A stretch of DNA of 64,000 nt from Enterobacter sp. RHBSTW-00994 (GTDB lineage: Bacteria; Pseudomonadota; Gammaproteobacteria; Enterobacterales; Enterobacteriaceae): the NCBI RefSeq assembly GCF_013782625.1, contig NZ_CP056199.1:4730588-4794587 (forward strand). The letters are read 5' to 3'. This document shows positions 21,009 to 33,164 of this stretch, piece after piece; position 1 is the stretch's first letter, and each line of letters opens with the position of its first letter. The notes under the pieces are model-generated. The model saw only the letters and a program-made list of their open reading frames with translations, made no database searches and had not been told where the DNA came from. A program made the position numbers and the translations under genes.

Positions 21009-23441
21009 TTACAGCAGGTTAGCCAAACGGTTGATGTCGGACTGGATTGCACCAGCAGTAACATCACGCCCCGCCCCTGGGCCACGGATAACCAGCGGAT
21101 TATCACGATACCAACGGCTTTCGATGGCGAAAACATTATCGCACGGGAGTAGCGCCGCTAACGGATGTTCCGGGCGGACCGCTTCCACACCAACTCGCGC
21201 CTTACCATTGGCATCAAAACGCGCGACATAGCGCAGCACCAGACCCATTTCACGCGCAGCTTCCAGGCGTTGTACCATCTGATCGTTCAGCTCTTCGCCA
21301 TTTTCAAAGAAGTGATCAACCGACCCCTCCTCGCAACCGGCCGGAACCAGCGATTCAACACGCACCTGGCCGGGTTCAATGTCGTAGCCCGCCTCACGAG
21401 CCAGAATCACAAGCTTACGCATGACATCTTTACCGGAAAGGTCAACGCGTGGGTCTGGTTCAGTCAGCCCTTGCTGCCATGCCTGGTCCACCAGATCGGT
21501 GAACGGCACAGTACCGTCGAACTGCAGGAACAGCCAGGAAAGCGTACCAGAGAAGATACCGCTGATTGCCAGAATGCTGTCACCGCTATCAATCAAATCC
21601 CGTACGGTATGGTTGACCGGCAGCCCCGCACCGACCGTCGCGTTATAGAGCCAATGACGCCCGGTTTTTTCAAACGCGTCGTGGATCTGACGATATTTGT
21701 CCGTACTGCTGGCCCCAGCCAGTTTATTGGCGCTAATCACGTGGAAACCATGGCTGGCGAAGTCCAGGTACTGATCGGCAAGCTGTTCGCTGGCAGTAAC
21801 ATCAAGCACCACCAGATCATCGTACGGATGCGCACGCATCCACAGGAACAGTGACTCTTCATCCTGTTCAACCGCTTCATCATTAAAGAAGGCAAGCGCA
21901 CGGCTGGCGTCCAATCCTTCGTAGTTCAGCAGGCTACGGCGGCTATCCACAACACCTGCCAGTACAAATTCAAAACCGGTACGTGCCGACAAAGTAATTT
22001 GCTCACGCGCAAACAGTTCCAGCCAGCGAGAGCCAATGTTACCTTTACCGAAAAGCACCAGCCCGATACGTTTTTCAGCACGGAACAGTGTGGTATGCAG
22101 ACCCTGAATCAGGCTCTCCGTCGGACCTTTACGCAGAACAGCCACCAGGCTAATGCCCTCTTCCGACTGCCAGGTAAACTCCACCGGCTGGCCTTTCAAC
22201 TGCTGCCAGAAACGGTGACAGTGCAGTGGGTTACGGGTGACACCTGCCCCCACCATCGCCACCAGCGCCAACCCCTGACGCAGACGAAGCTCACCCGGTA
22301 ACCCCGCTTCATCCAGGATTTTCAGGGCGCTATCAGCCACTTCGGCGGTGTAGCAGAATTGCAGCAACTGGCGGTCATTGTGCACCCCGACAGCCAGCGG
22401 ACGGACCTGAGCACGTTTCAGGATCGTGTCGACATCCTTATGCGCCAGTTTGAAATCCTGGCCCGCAGGCACGTGAAACTCAATCAGACAGATATCATCG
22501 TGGCTGGTGACAATGCGTGCGCCAGTACCGGAGGCCAGCACTCGCTCAATACGCGTGGAACCTTGATCCGGCGTGTAGCTACAGCGTAATTGCAGGTCGA
22601 TATCACTGCCCGAAACAGGTTGCAGCGTACGGGCGTGCAGGACCGGCGCAGCCAGGCGCGCCAGTTCGCTGGCTTCGTCCAGACGCAGTAACGGCAGCAA
22701 GCAAGCATCTTTGACCTTGCGCGGGTCAGCGCTATAAACCCCCGCCACATCACTCCAGATGGTGACGCGTGAAACACCTGCCAGCGCACCAATTTGCGTT
22801 GCTGAGTAGTCAGAACCGTTACGCCCCAACAGCACCGTTTCACCGGCGTTACTGCGGCTAATAAATCCCGTGACCACAATGCGTTTACCCGGATGCTGAA
22901 CCAGGAGTTGTTGCAGCAAGGGATAAGATAAGCCTTCATCCACCTGCGGTTGTGCGGCACGTTCAGCGCGCAGGAAATCACGCGCGTCCAGCCATGCAGC
23001 TTCCAGCCCTTGCTGTTGCAGGACAGCCGCCATCAGGCGTGCAGACCACACCTCACCATGCCCCACAACTTCGGCATAGACCGCATCGGTGATCCCGCTA
23101 TCCAGCAGTGCTGCCAGACGCTCAAGATCGTGGATAAAAGCGCTGATCAGGCCGTCAGCTACATCGGCTGGTAGCAAACCGGCAATCAGTTCGCTCTGAT
23201 AACGGCGTAATGACTGTTGAACCTGATGCGCAGAAAGGCGATCGGTCTGACTTAATTTCAGCCAGCTAATCAACTGGTTGGTGGTGCTGCCAGCCGCAGA
23301 GACAACCATCATGTCCCCCGGCTGAGAATACTCTGTCATGATCCCCGCGACACGCAGGTAACACTTCACATCAGCAAGACTACTACCACCAAACTTGTGC
23401 AGTTGGCGACCCTTCGCCCCTGCCTGCGCTATCACACTCAT
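21009..23441 (-). CDS. metL: Aspartokinase II / homoserine dehydrogenase II
   Basis: MetL is a two-domain enzyme. An N-terminal aspartokinase (KFGGSSLADV near residues 17-26) phosphorylates aspartate, and a C-terminal NADPH-dependent homoserine dehydrogenase (dinucleotide motif VLFGKGNIGSRW near residue 465) makes homoserine. The 810-residue length equals that of E. coli. The gene starts two bases after the metB stop, so the pair is one translationally coupled operon controlled by the MetJ boxes upstream of metB. Confidence 0.97.
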   Translation of the reverse strand: MSVIAQAGAKGRQLHKFGGSSLADVKCYLRVAGIMTEYSQPGDMMVVSAAGSTTNQLISWLKLSQTDRLSAHQVQQSLRRYQSELIAGLLPADVADGLISAFIHDLERLAALLDSGITDAVYAEVVGHGEVWSARLMAAVLQQQGLEAAWLDARDFLRAERAAQPQVDEGLSYPLLQQLLVQHPGKRIVVTGFISRSNAGETVLLGRNGSDYSATQIGALAGVSRVTIWSDVAGVYSADPRKVKDACLLPLLRLDEASELARLAAPVLHARTLQPVSGSDIDLQLRCSYTPDQGSTRIERVLASGTGARIVTSHDDICLIEFHVPAGQDFKLAHKDVDTILKRAQVRPLAVGVHNDRQLLQFCYTAEVADSALKILDEAGLPGELRLRQGLALVAMVGAGVTRNPLHCHRFWQQLKGQPVEFTWQSEEGISLVAVLRKGPTESLIQGLHTTLFRAEKRIGLVLFGKGNIGSRWLELFAREQITLSARTGFEFVLAGVVDSRRSLLNYEGLDASRALAFFNDEAVEQDEESLFLWMRAHPYDDLVVLDVTASEQLADQYLDFASHGFHVISANKLAGASSTDKYRQIHDAFEKTGRHWLYNATVGAGLPVNHTVRDLIDSGDSILAISGIFSGTLSWLFLQFDGTVPFTDLVDQAWQQGLTEPDPRVDLSGKDVMRKLVILAREAGYDIEPGQVRVESLVPAGCEEGSVDHFFENGEELNDQMVQRLEAAREMGLVLRYVARFDANGKARVGVEAVRPEHPLAALLPCDNVFAIESRWYRDNPLVIRGPGAGRDVTAGAIQSDINRLANLL

Positions 23442-23443
23442 GA

Positions 23444-24604
23444 TTACCCCTTGGCTGCGACCTGGAAGCCATTTTCCAGATCGGCAATTAAATCTTCAGA
23501 ATCTTCAATACCGGTTGAGATACGCAGCAGCGTCTCAGAAATCCCGGCGGCGGCACGTGCTTCTGGTGCCATACCTGCGTGTGTCATGGTCGCGGCGTGG
23601 GAGATCAAGCTTTCGACCCCGCCTAACGATTCTGCCAGCGTAAACAATGACAACCCGCTCAGGAAACGACGTAGTGTTTGCTCATCGCCATCCAGTTCAA
23701 AACTTAACATTGCGCCAAAACCCTTTTGTTGACGCGCGGCAATCTCGTGCCCCTGATTCTCCGGCAACGACGGGTGATACAGCTTTTTCACCAGCGGCTG
23801 TGTTTGCAGGAAATCAACAATCGCCTGAGCATTGCGCTGTGCCACTTCCATACGAGGCGAAAGTGTACGAATTCCGCGTAACAGTAGATAGCTGTCGAAC
23901 GCACTCGCGGTCACGCCAATGTTATTGGCCCACCATGCCAGTTCGGTGACAACATCCGGATCTTTCGCAATCACCACACCTGCGACCACATCAGAGTGAC
24001 CGTTTAGATATTTAGTGCATGAATGCAATACCAGATCCGCACCCAGTGCCAGCGGGTTCTGAAGGGCCGGACTGAGGAACGTATTATCCACTACACTTAT
24101 CGCTCCCGCATCCCTTGCGAGCTGACAAATTTTCGCAATATCGACAACGCGCAGCAACGGATTGCTTGGACTTTCCACTAAAACCAGCTTCGGTTTCTCT
24201 GCCAATGCCTGTTTCAGTGCCTGTTCGTCGTTTTGATCAACAAACAACACGCGATAACACCCGCGTTTTGCCAGGCTATCGAACAGACGGTAACTGCCGC
24301 CATAACAGTCGTGTGGCGCAACCAGCAAATCGCCAGGTTTCAGGAAGACCGTAGTCACCAGATGAATAGCCGACATCCCGGTGTTGGTTAGCACCGCACC
24401 CGCACCACCTTCCAGCTCAGCCAGCGCCCGCTGGGTGACATCACGCGTAGGGTTGCCACGACGCGAATAGTCATGTGCGCGGGGTTCATTAAATCCGGTG
24501 AAGTTATAGGTACTGGAAAGATGAATCGGCGGGACAACACAGCCGTATTGCTCGTCATCATTCAATCCGCTACGCACTGCGATGGTGGCCTGTTTACGCG
24601 TCAT
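23444..24604 (-). CDS. metB: Cystathionine gamma-synthase
   Basis: MetB is a PLP enzyme that joins O-succinylhomoserine and cysteine to form cystathionine. The 386-residue protein has its Schiff-base lysine K198 in LHSCTKYLNGHSD and the family's YSRRGNPTRD motif (residues 46-55). It is the first gene of the metBL operon, divergent from metJ, whose product represses it. The start lies about 60 bases from the MetJ box array. Confidence 0.97.
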   Translation of the reverse strand: MTRKQATIAVRSGLNDDEQYGCVVPPIHLSSTYNFTGFNEPRAHDYSRRGNPTRDVTQRALAELEGGAGAVLTNTGMSAIHLVTTVFLKPGDLLVAPHDCYGGSYRLFDSLAKRGCYRVLFVDQNDEQALKQALAEKPKLVLVESPSNPLLRVVDIAKICQLARDAGAISVVDNTFLSPALQNPLALGADLVLHSCTKYLNGHSDVVAGVVIAKDPDVVTELAWWANNIGVTASAFDSYLLLRGIRTLSPRMEVAQRNAQAIVDFLQTQPLVKKLYHPSLPENQGHEIAARQQKGFGAMLSFELDGDEQTLRRFLSGLSLFTLAESLGGVESLISHAATMTHAGMAPEARAAAGISETLLRISTGIEDSEDLIADLENGFQVAAKG

Positions 24605-24665
24605 GGTGAAGGCTTCCTGGCTAATTAGGGGAAAAGTTAGCCATCAGAGTAAACATTGAAAGTAT

Positions 24666-24705
24666 GGACGTCAATACATCTGGACATCTAAACTTCTTTG
24701 CGTAT
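24666..24705. promoter_or_regulatory. MetJ operator between metB and metJ (five tandem boxes)
   Basis: Contiguous 8-mers GGACGTCA, ATACATCT, GGACATCT, AAACTTCT and TTGCGTAT follow the MetJ box pattern, with the last the most degenerate. The array controls metBL and the metJ gene itself. Confidence 0.85.
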
Positions 24706-24883
24706 AGATTGAGCAATGCGCAAATAGCCGTTAAAATTATATGCTTTAGTGCACGCTGCAGCGGCAATATTCGTGCCACGGTATCGTCTCTACGGTAAAC
24801 TACGTAAGATTACGGTTCAAAACCCCTGAGTACACGCGGCTTTGCACCTTTAGATTAATGACAGAGAGGATTAAAGGTATCTC

Positions 24884-25201
24884 ATGGCTGAATGGAGCGG
24901 CGAATATATCAGCCCATACGCTGAGCACGGTAAGAAGAGTGAGCAAGTAAAGAAAATTACGGTATCCATTCCTCTGAAGGTGTTAAAGATCCTCACCGAT
25001 GAACGTACGCGTCGTCAGGTGAACAACCTGCGCCACGCAACCAACAGCGAACTGCTGTGCGAAGCGTTTCTGCATGCGTTTACCGGTCAACCGTTGCCTA
25101 ACGATGAAGATCTGCGCAAAGAGCGCAGTGATGAAATTCCGGAAGAGGCGAAGGTGATCATGCGTGAACTGGGTATCGACCCAGATACGTGGGAATACTG
25201 A
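24884..25201 (+). CDS. metJ: Methionine repressor MetJ
   Basis: MetJ is a ribbon-helix-helix repressor that uses S-adenosylmethionine as corepressor and binds tandem 8-base met boxes. The 105-residue protein has the DNA-contacting strand KKITVSIP (residues 23-30) followed by helices containing [10 protein letters not shown]. It diverges from the metBL operon it represses and ends at a shared terminator with rpmE. Confidence 0.97.
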   Translation: MAEWSGEYISPYAEHGKKSEQVKKITVSIPLKVLKILTDERTRRQVNNLRHATNSELLCEAFLHAFTGQPLPNDEDLRKERSDEIPEEAKVIMRELGIDPDTWEY

Positions 25202-25212
25202 TGTGCAGATGC

Positions 25213-25241
25213 AAAAAAAGCGCCTTTCGGCGCTTTTTTTT
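25213..25241. terminator. Bidirectional terminator between metJ and rpmE
   Basis: GCGCC-TTTC-GGCGC is flanked by seven A and eight T residues, so it can end both convergent transcripts. Confidence 0.92.
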
Positions 25242-25249
25242 CGGGGTGC

Positions 25250-25462
25250 TTATTTAGCGCCCGGGATGCTGAAACGCTTGTTGAAGCGGTCAACACGGCC
25301 ACCGGTTGCAACATCACGCTGCTTACCAGTGTAGAACGGGTGGCACTGGCCGCACACGTCCAGGTTCAGATCGTGACCCACAGTAGAGCGGATTTGGATC
25401 GCGTTACCGCAAGAACAGTTTGCAGTAATCATTTCGTATTTCGGGTGAATATCTTTTTTCAT
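25250..25462 (-). CDS. rpmE: 50S ribosomal protein L31 (zinc form)
   Basis: L31 is a small protein that bridges the large and small ribosomal subunits. The 70-residue product keeps four cysteines, C16, C18, C37 and C40, and is therefore the zinc-binding form, which cells replace with the cysteine-free paralogue YkgM under zinc shortage. It is monocistronic and convergent with metJ. Confidence 0.97.
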   Translation of the reverse strand: MKKDIHPKYEMITANCSCGNAIQIRSTVGHDLNLDVCGQCHPFYTGKQRDVATGGRVDRFNKRFSIPGAK

Positions 25463-25605
25463 GGGAGAACCTCAGTTAAGGCCGCGTCGCTCTTCCAGCC
25501 CTAACGCCAGACACCACGCGATGTTAATAGTATAGGCTTTGACACAGCATAAAGCGCATCAAAGGCGGCGAATCATACAGAATTTGACCACCGTATGCAA
25601 ACTGA

Positions 25606-27864
<2,259 letters not shown>

Positions 27865-27995
27865 TGAGTGATGCGAGATGGATCGAAAAAATTTAACGAA
27901 CCTCACACTTTTTATGAAAATTCTGTAACCGCTTCCATAAACTATCTGTAAAAATGAAGACGTCAGAAGTTCGGTGGTTAGGCGAGGAGAAGACG

Positions 27996-29021
27996 TTGAA
28001 GTCCAGGAAAGAGGTTGCGACAGCGACCATGAAAGACGTTGCCGAGAAAGCACAAGTTTCGACGGCAACCGTGTCCCGCGCATTAATGAATCCGGACAAA
28101 GTCTCCCAGGCAACCCGTAACCGGGTGGAACAGGCGGCGCTGGAAGTCGGTTATTTCCCTCAGGCTATGGGACGTAACGTGAAGCGCAATGAATCGCGAA
28201 CGATTCTGGTGATTGTACCGGACATCTGCGATCCCTTTTTCAGCGAAATTATCCGTGGTATCGAAGTCACGGCGGCTGAACAAGGTTATCTGGTACTGAT
28301 TGGTGATTGCGCTCACCAGAACCAGCAGGAAAAGACCTTTATCGATCTCATTATCACTAAACAGATCGACGGCATGCTGTTGCTCGGCTCTCGTCTGCCC
28401 TTTGATGCCAGCATTGAAGAACAACGCAATTTACCGCCGATGGTCATGGCCAACGAATTTGCCCCTGAACTGGAACTGCCCACCGTCCATATCGATAACC
28501 TGACGGCTGCATTTAACGCCGTAAACTATCTCCAGGAACTGGGACACAAACGTATCGGTTGTATTGCCGGGCCTGAAGAGATGCCCTTATGCCATTACCG
28601 CTTACAGGGGTATGTTCAGGCGTTGCGCCGCACCGGAGCAACCGTCAATCCGCACTATATCGCACGCGGTAATTTCACCTTCGAAGCAGGCGGACTGGCG
28701 CTGGAAAAATTGCTGGCATTACCCGAACCTCCTACCGCCGTGTTCTGCCACAGTGACGTGATGGCATTAGGAGCATTGTCCTATGCCAAACGTCGCGGAC
28801 TGCGCGTACCAAAAGATTTGTCGATTATTGGTTTTGATAATATTTCATTATCGGAATTTTGCGATCCACCTCTCTCAACTGTCGCACAACCTCGCTATGA
28901 CATTGGCCGTGAAGCTATGCTTTTGCTGCTGGATCAACTGCATGGTCAAACGGTTAGCAGCGGATCACGTCTGCTGGACTGCGAATTGATCGTTCGCGGT
29001 TCGACCCAGGCATTGACTTAA
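27996..29021 (+). CDS. cytR: LacI-family repressor CytR, TTG start
   Basis: CytR represses nucleoside uptake and catabolism genes together with CRP and is inactivated by cytidine. The protein has an N-terminal LacI helix-turn-helix (TMKDVAEKAQVSTATVSRAL) and a periplasmic-binding-protein-like effector domain. I chose the TTG at 27996: GAGGAG lies seven to twelve bases upstream, and the resulting MKSRKEVATATMKDV and 341-residue length line up with E. coli CytR. An ATG at 27954 would add 14 residues but has no clear ribosome site. It stands between priA and ftsN in the same direction. Confidence 0.95.
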   Translation: MKSRKEVATATMKDVAEKAQVSTATVSRALMNPDKVSQATRNRVEQAALEVGYFPQAMGRNVKRNESRTILVIVPDICDPFFSEIIRGIEVTAAEQGYLVLIGDCAHQNQQEKTFIDLIITKQIDGMLLLGSRLPFDASIEEQRNLPPMVMANEFAPELELPTVHIDNLTAAFNAVNYLQELGHKRIGCIAGPEEMPLCHYRLQGYVQALRRTGATVNPHYIARGNFTFEAGGLALEKLLALPEPPTAVFCHSDVMALGALSYAKRRGLRVPKDLSIIGFDNISLSEFCDPPLSTVAQPRYDIGREAMLLLLDQLHGQTVSSGSRLLDCELIVRGSTQALT

Positions 29022-29114
29022 AGTAAATGTCTTTAGGACACCCTTATCTGGTCAAAGCCCCGCCGCTTAAGTAACATGGCGGGCTGACGAACGAATAAAT
29101 ACAGCGAAACGATA

Positions 29115-30119
29115 GTGGCACAACGAGATTATGTACGTCGCGGCCAGCCGGCACCTTCGCGACGCAAAAAGAGTAGTTCACGGAGCAAGCAACGTAGCCT
29201 GTCTGCTGTCTCACCAGCAATGGTCGCTATTGCCGCGGCTGTACTGGTGGCCTTTATTGGTGGGCTTTACTTTATCACCCATCATAAAAAAGAAGATTCT
29301 GAGGCGCTTCAGGGTAATAAAGTGGCCGGAAATGGCTTACCGCCAAAACCTGAAGAGCGCTGGCGTTATATTAAAGAGCTGGAAAGCCGACAGCCTGGCG
29401 TTCGCGCGCCGACTGAACCGTCTGCCGGTGGTGAAGTCGTAAACCCGAATCAGTTGACCGATGAGCAACGTCAGTTGCTGGCACAAATGCAGGCCGATAT
29501 GCGCCAGCAACCCACGCAACTGAACGAAGTTCCGTGGAATGAACAAACGCCAGAGCAGCGCCAGCAAACGTTACAGCGTCGTCAGGCTCAGCAACAGATT
29601 CAACAGCAGCAATGGGCGCAAACCCAGCCGGTGCAGCAACCCCGTACGCAACCGCGCGTAACGGAACAGCCATACCAGCAGCCGCAACAGCAGCAAGTTC
29701 GTACAGCGCAGACCCAGCCTGTTTCGCAGCCGCCAAAAGCACAGCCGCAGAAACAAACTGCTCAGGCGCAGCCGTATCAGGATCTGTTGCAAACGCCTGC
29801 ACACACCACCGCGCAGCAGCCAAAAACGCAACCTGCCGCACCGGTTACGCACGAGACAGAAGCACCGAAACAAACCGCAGAGAAAAAAGACGAACGTCGC
29901 TGGATGGTACAGTGTGGTTCGTTTAAAGGCGCTGACCAGGCAGAGACCGTACGTGCGCAATTAGCTTTCGAAGGGTTTGATTCACGCATTACCACCAATA
30001 ACGGCTGGAATCGCGTCGTGATTGGTCCGGTCAAAGGCAAAGAAAATGCAGACGGCACAATATCCCGTCTGAAGATGGCAGGTCACACAAACTGCATTCG
30101 TCTCGCCTCTGGGGGTTGA
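29115..30119 (+). CDS. ftsN: Cell division protein FtsN, GTG start
   Basis: FtsN triggers septal peptidoglycan synthesis at mid-cell. The 334-residue bitopic protein has a basic cytoplasmic tail, one membrane segment at about residues 34-55, a periplasmic essential helix region (EERWRYIKELE) and a long glutamine-rich linker. A C-terminal SPOR domain binds denuded glycans (RWMVQCGSF through CIRLASGG). The start is GTG, as in E. coli. The linker is about 15 residues longer than I recall for E. coli (319 residues). The hslV heat-shock promoter begins inside its stop codon. Confidence 0.95.
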   Translation: MAQRDYVRRGQPAPSRRKKSSSRSKQRSLSAVSPAMVAIAAAVLVAFIGGLYFITHHKKEDSEALQGNKVAGNGLPPKPEERWRYIKELESRQPGVRAPTEPSAGGEVVNPNQLTDEQRQLLAQMQADMRQQPTQLNEVPWNEQTPEQRQQTLQRRQAQQQIQQQQWAQTQPVQQPRTQPRVTEQPYQQPQQQQVRTAQTQPVSQPPKAQPQKQTAQAQPYQDLLQTPAHTTAQQPKTQPAAPVTHETEAPKQTAEKKDERRWMVQCGSFKGADQAETVRAQLAFEGFDSRITTNNGWNRVVIGPVKGKENADGTISRLKMAGHTNCIRLASGG

Positions 30120-30142
30120 AACCCCCAAAATCCCCCCCATCT
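30116..30142 (+). promoter_or_regulatory. Sigma-32 heat-shock promoter of hslVU
   Basis: A -35 element TTGAAA (30116-30121) and a -10 element CCCCATCT (30135-30142) are separated by 13 bases, a close fit to the RpoH consensus. The -35 overlaps the ftsN stop TGA (30117-30119). Confidence 0.85.
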
Positions 30143-30155
30143 ATCATTCTATTCA

Positions 30156-30177
30156 GCCCTGAGCACTGGCTCAGGGC
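30156..30177 (+). other. Hairpin in the hslV 5' leader
   Basis: GCCCTGAGC-ACTG-GCTCAGGGC is a perfect 9-base stem with a 4-base loop, just downstream of the heat-shock promoter. There is no T-run, so it is probably a 5'-protecting stem of the hslVU message rather than a terminator. Confidence 0.7.
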
Positions 30178-30211
30178 CCTTATTCCGAATATGTAACCAG
30201 GGGGTCTGCTC

Positions 30212-30742
30212 GTGACAACAATAGTAAGTGTACGCCGTAACGGCCAGGTGGTAATCGCCGGTGATGGCCAGGCCACGCTGGGTAATACCGTCATGAAAGG
30301 CAACGTGAAAAAAGTGCGTCGTCTGTATAACGACAAAGTGATCGCCGGTTTTGCGGGCGGTACAGCGGACGCCTTCACGCTGTTTGAACTGTTTGAACGT
30401 AAGCTGGAAATGCATCAGGGTCATCTGGTAAAGGCTGCCGTGGAACTGGCGAAAGACTGGCGTACCGACCGCATGCTGCGCAAGCTGGAAGCACTGCTGG
30501 CTGTGGCCGATGAGACTGCTTCGCTGATTATCACCGGTAATGGTGATGTCATTCAGCCAGAAAATGACCTGATTGCTATTGGCTCTGGTGGCCCGTACGC
30601 CCAGGCCGCAGCCCGCGCTCTGTTGGAAAACACGGACATGAACGCGCGTGATATTGCTGTGAAGGCGTTGGATATTGCAGGGGATATCTGCATCTATACC
30701 AACCACAACCACACCATCGAAGAATTGACCTCTAAAGCGTAA
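30212..30742 (+). CDS. hslV: ATP-dependent protease subunit HslV (ClpQ), GTG start
   Basis: HslV is the proteasome-like peptidase of the HslUV complex, a double hexamer. Removal of the initiating residue exposes the nucleophile threonine in TTIVSVRR. The 176-residue protein keeps the GDGQ and GSGGPYA motifs of the family. The start is GTG, nine bases after GGGG. It is coexpressed with hslU, nine bases downstream, from the sigma-32 promoter. Confidence 0.97.
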   Translation: MTTIVSVRRNGQVVIAGDGQATLGNTVMKGNVKKVRRLYNDKVIAGFAGGTADAFTLFELFERKLEMHQGHLVKAAVELAKDWRTDRMLRKLEALLAVADETASLIITGNGDVIQPENDLIAIGSGGPYAQAAARALLENTDMNARDIAVKALDIAGDICIYTNHNHTIEELTSKA

Positions 30743-30751
30743 GGATCTCCC

Positions 30752-32083
30752 ATGTCTGAAATGACCCCACGCGAAATTGTCAGCGAGCTGAATAAACACA
30801 TTATCGGCCAGGACAACGCTAAGCGTTCTGTGGCGATCGCCCTGCGTAACCGCTGGCGTCGTATGCAGCTTGATGAAGAGCTGCGTCACGAAGTGACCCC
30901 AAAAAACATTCTGATGATTGGCCCTACCGGTGTCGGTAAAACCGAAATTGCCCGTCGTCTGGCGAAGCTGGCCAACGCGCCATTCATCAAAGTCGAAGCC
31001 ACTAAGTTCACAGAAGTGGGCTATGTGGGGAAAGAAGTTGACTCCATCATCCGTGATCTGACCGACTCTGCCATCAAGATGGTGCGTGTTCAGGCCATCG
31101 AGAGAAACCGCTATCGTGCCGAAGAACTGGCCGAAGAGCGTATTCTGGACGTGTTGATCCCACCGGCTAAAAACAACTGGGGTCAATCCGAACAGCCTCA
31201 GGAACCGTCTGCTGCACGCCAGGCATTCCGCAAAAAACTGCGCGAAGGCCAGTTAGACGATAAAGAGATTGAGATCGACCTTGCCGCTGCACCGATGGGC
31301 GTTGAAATCATGGCGCCTCCGGGTATGGAAGAGATGACCAACCAGCTGCAGTCTATGTTCCAGAACCTGGGCGGCCAGAAGCAGAAACCGCGTAAGCTGA
31401 AAATCAAAGACGCGATGAAGCTGCTGATTGAAGAAGAAGCAGCGAAACTGGTGAACCCGGAAGAGCTGAAACAAGATGCTATTGATGCGGTTGAGCAACA
31501 CGGCATCGTGTTTATCGACGAAATCGACAAAATCTGTAAACGCGGCAATGCATCCGGCCCGGACGTTTCCCGTGAAGGTGTACAGCGCGACCTGCTGCCA
31601 CTGGTAGAAGGCTGCACCGTCTCCACTAAACACGGGATGGTCAAAACCGACCATATTCTGTTTATTGCTTCCGGCGCGTTCCAGATTGCCAGCCCGTCTG
31701 ACCTGATCCCAGAGTTGCAGGGTCGTCTGCCGATTCGTGTCGAGCTTCAGGCGCTGACCACCGAAGATTTTGAACGTATTCTGACTGAACCGAATGCCTC
31801 CATCACTGTGCAATACAAAGCACTGATGGCGACTGAAGGTGTGAACATTGAGTTCACCGAAGACGGGATTAAACGCATCGCTCAGGCAGCATGGCAGGTA
31901 AATGAAACCACCGAAAACATCGGTGCTCGACGTCTGCATACCGTGTTGGAACGTCTGGTGGAAGATATCTCTTATGATGCCAGCGACCTGAGCGGTCAAA
32001 GCATTACCATTGACGCAGATTATGTGAGTAAGCATCTGGATGCGTTAGTGGCAGATGAAGATCTGAGCCGTTTTATCCTATAA
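30752..32083 (+). CDS. hslU: ATP-dependent protease ATPase subunit HslU (ClpY)
   Basis: HslU is the AAA+ unfoldase that feeds proteins to HslV. The 443-residue protein has Walker A GPTGVGKT (57-64), an intermediate domain of about 130 residues, and Walker [11 protein letters not shown]. It ends in the LSRFIL tail that inserts into HslV. It follows hslV after nine bases with AAGGATC as ribosome site. A terminator follows the stop. Confidence 0.97.
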   Translation: MSEMTPREIVSELNKHIIGQDNAKRSVAIALRNRWRRMQLDEELRHEVTPKNILMIGPTGVGKTEIARRLAKLANAPFIKVEATKFTEVGYVGKEVDSIIRDLTDSAIKMVRVQAIERNRYRAEELAEERILDVLIPPAKNNWGQSEQPQEPSAARQAFRKKLREGQLDDKEIEIDLAAAPMGVEIMAPPGMEEMTNQLQSMFQNLGGQKQKPRKLKIKDAMKLLIEEEAAKLVNPEELKQDAIDAVEQHGIVFIDEIDKICKRGNASGPDVSREGVQRDLLPLVEGCTVSTKHGMVKTDHILFIASGAFQIASPSDLIPELQGRLPIRVELQALTTEDFERILTEPNASITVQYKALMATEGVNIEFTEDGIKRIAQAAWQVNETTENIGARRLHTVLERLVEDISYDASDLSGQSITIDADYVSKHLDALVADEDLSRFIL

Positions 32084-32112
32084 TCGCGGTTACTGCATTC
32101 TCATCACTGTTA

Positions 32113-32136
32113 ATGGGGCTGAAAAGCCCCATTTTT
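32113..32136 (+). terminator. Terminator of hslVU
   Basis: GGGGCT-GAAA-AGCCCC followed by A and five T residues lies about 30 bases after the hslU stop and just before menA. Confidence 0.9.
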
Positions 32137-32151
32137 ATTGGCTAAATAACT

Positions 32152-33072
32152 ATGACTGATATCAGCCGTACTCAGGCGTGGCTCGAAAGTCTTCGCCCTA
32201 AAACACTCCCTCTGGCATTTGCCGCGATTGTCGTAGGCTCCGCTCTCGCCTGGTGGCAAGGTTATTTCGACCCTCTGGTTGCCGGGCTGGCGCTTATCAC
32301 AGCAGGCTTACTGCAAATCCTCTCGAACCTTGCCAATGACTATGGCGATGCCGTCAAAGGCAGCGACAAACCCGATCGTATTGGGCCGCTTCGTGGGATG
32401 CAAAAAGGGGTGATCACCCAGGCACAGATGAAACGCGCGCTGATTATCACCGTGGTATTAATTTGCCTCTCTGGGTTAGCACTGGTCTCGGTCGCCTGTA
32501 AAACGCCGGCTGATTTCATTGGCTTTATGGTGTTGGGTATCCTCGCCATCGTCGCGGCCATCACTTATACGGTGGGCACGCGACCCTATGGTTACATTGG
32601 TCTGGGTGATATTTCCGTATTAGTCTTTTTTGGCTGGCTAAGTGTCATGGGGAGTTGGTATTTACAGGCGCATACACTGATTCCCGCACTTTTCTTACCC
32701 GCAACGGCGTGTGGTCTTCTGGCAGCAGCCGTACTGAATATTAATAATCTGCGCGATATCGAGAGTGACCGTGAGAACGGTAAAAACACGCTGGCGGTAC
32801 GTCTGGGCCCGGTAAATGCTCGCCGTTATCACGCCTGCCTGCTGACTGGCGCCCTGGTCTGTCTGGCACTGTTTAACCTGATTTCTCTGCACAGCATCTG
32901 GGGCTGGCTGTTTGTTTTGGCCGCGCCGTTACTCATTAAGCAGGCACGTTTTGTGCTGCGTGAACTTAACCCAGCGGCCATGCCTCCCATGCTGGAGCGT
33001 ACAGTCAAAGGGGCATTACTGACTAACCTGTTGTTCGTAATAGGGATTATCTTAAGTCAGACGATCCGTTAA
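32152..33072 (+). CDS. menA: 1,4-Dihydroxy-2-naphthoate octaprenyltransferase
   Basis: MenA attaches the octaprenyl chain to dihydroxynaphthoate in the inner membrane, giving demethylmenaquinone for anaerobic respiration. The 306-residue UbiA-family protein has about eight to nine membrane segments. Its aspartate-rich site is in LANDYGDAVKGSD and the second in NNLRDIESDRENGKNTLA. It sits between the hslVU terminator and rraA in the same direction. Confidence 0.96.
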   Translation: MTDISRTQAWLESLRPKTLPLAFAAIVVGSALAWWQGYFDPLVAGLALITAGLLQILSNLANDYGDAVKGSDKPDRIGPLRGMQKGVITQAQMKRALIITVVLICLSGLALVSVACKTPADFIGFMVLGILAIVAAITYTVGTRPYGYIGLGDISVLVFFGWLSVMGSWYLQAHTLIPALFLPATACGLLAAAVLNINNLRDIESDRENGKNTLAVRLGPVNARRYHACLLTGALVCLALFNLISLHSIWGWLFVLAAPLLIKQARFVLRELNPAAMPPMLERTVKGALLTNLLFVIGIILSQTIR

Positions 33073-33164
33073 CTGACAAATATCAATTAACAATTGATGA
33101 TTTTGCCAACAATGCAATTCGCGCGATATACTGAAAACATTCGCAGCAACTGAACGTTAAGCCT

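Noticed and set aside
29041..29114. A GCCCCGCC/GGCGGGC hairpin in the cytR-ftsN gap as a terminator
   Set aside because: One arm has an extra base, the loop is long and no T-run follows. I could not support termination there.
30149..31186. A 345-codon open frame on the reverse strand across hslV and hslU
   Set aside because: It is antisense to both conserved heat-shock genes and spans their gap without a ribosome site or known domain.
31253..32035. A 260-codon reverse frame inside hslU
   Set aside because: It lies fully antisense to hslU and has no domain or independent promoter that I can see.
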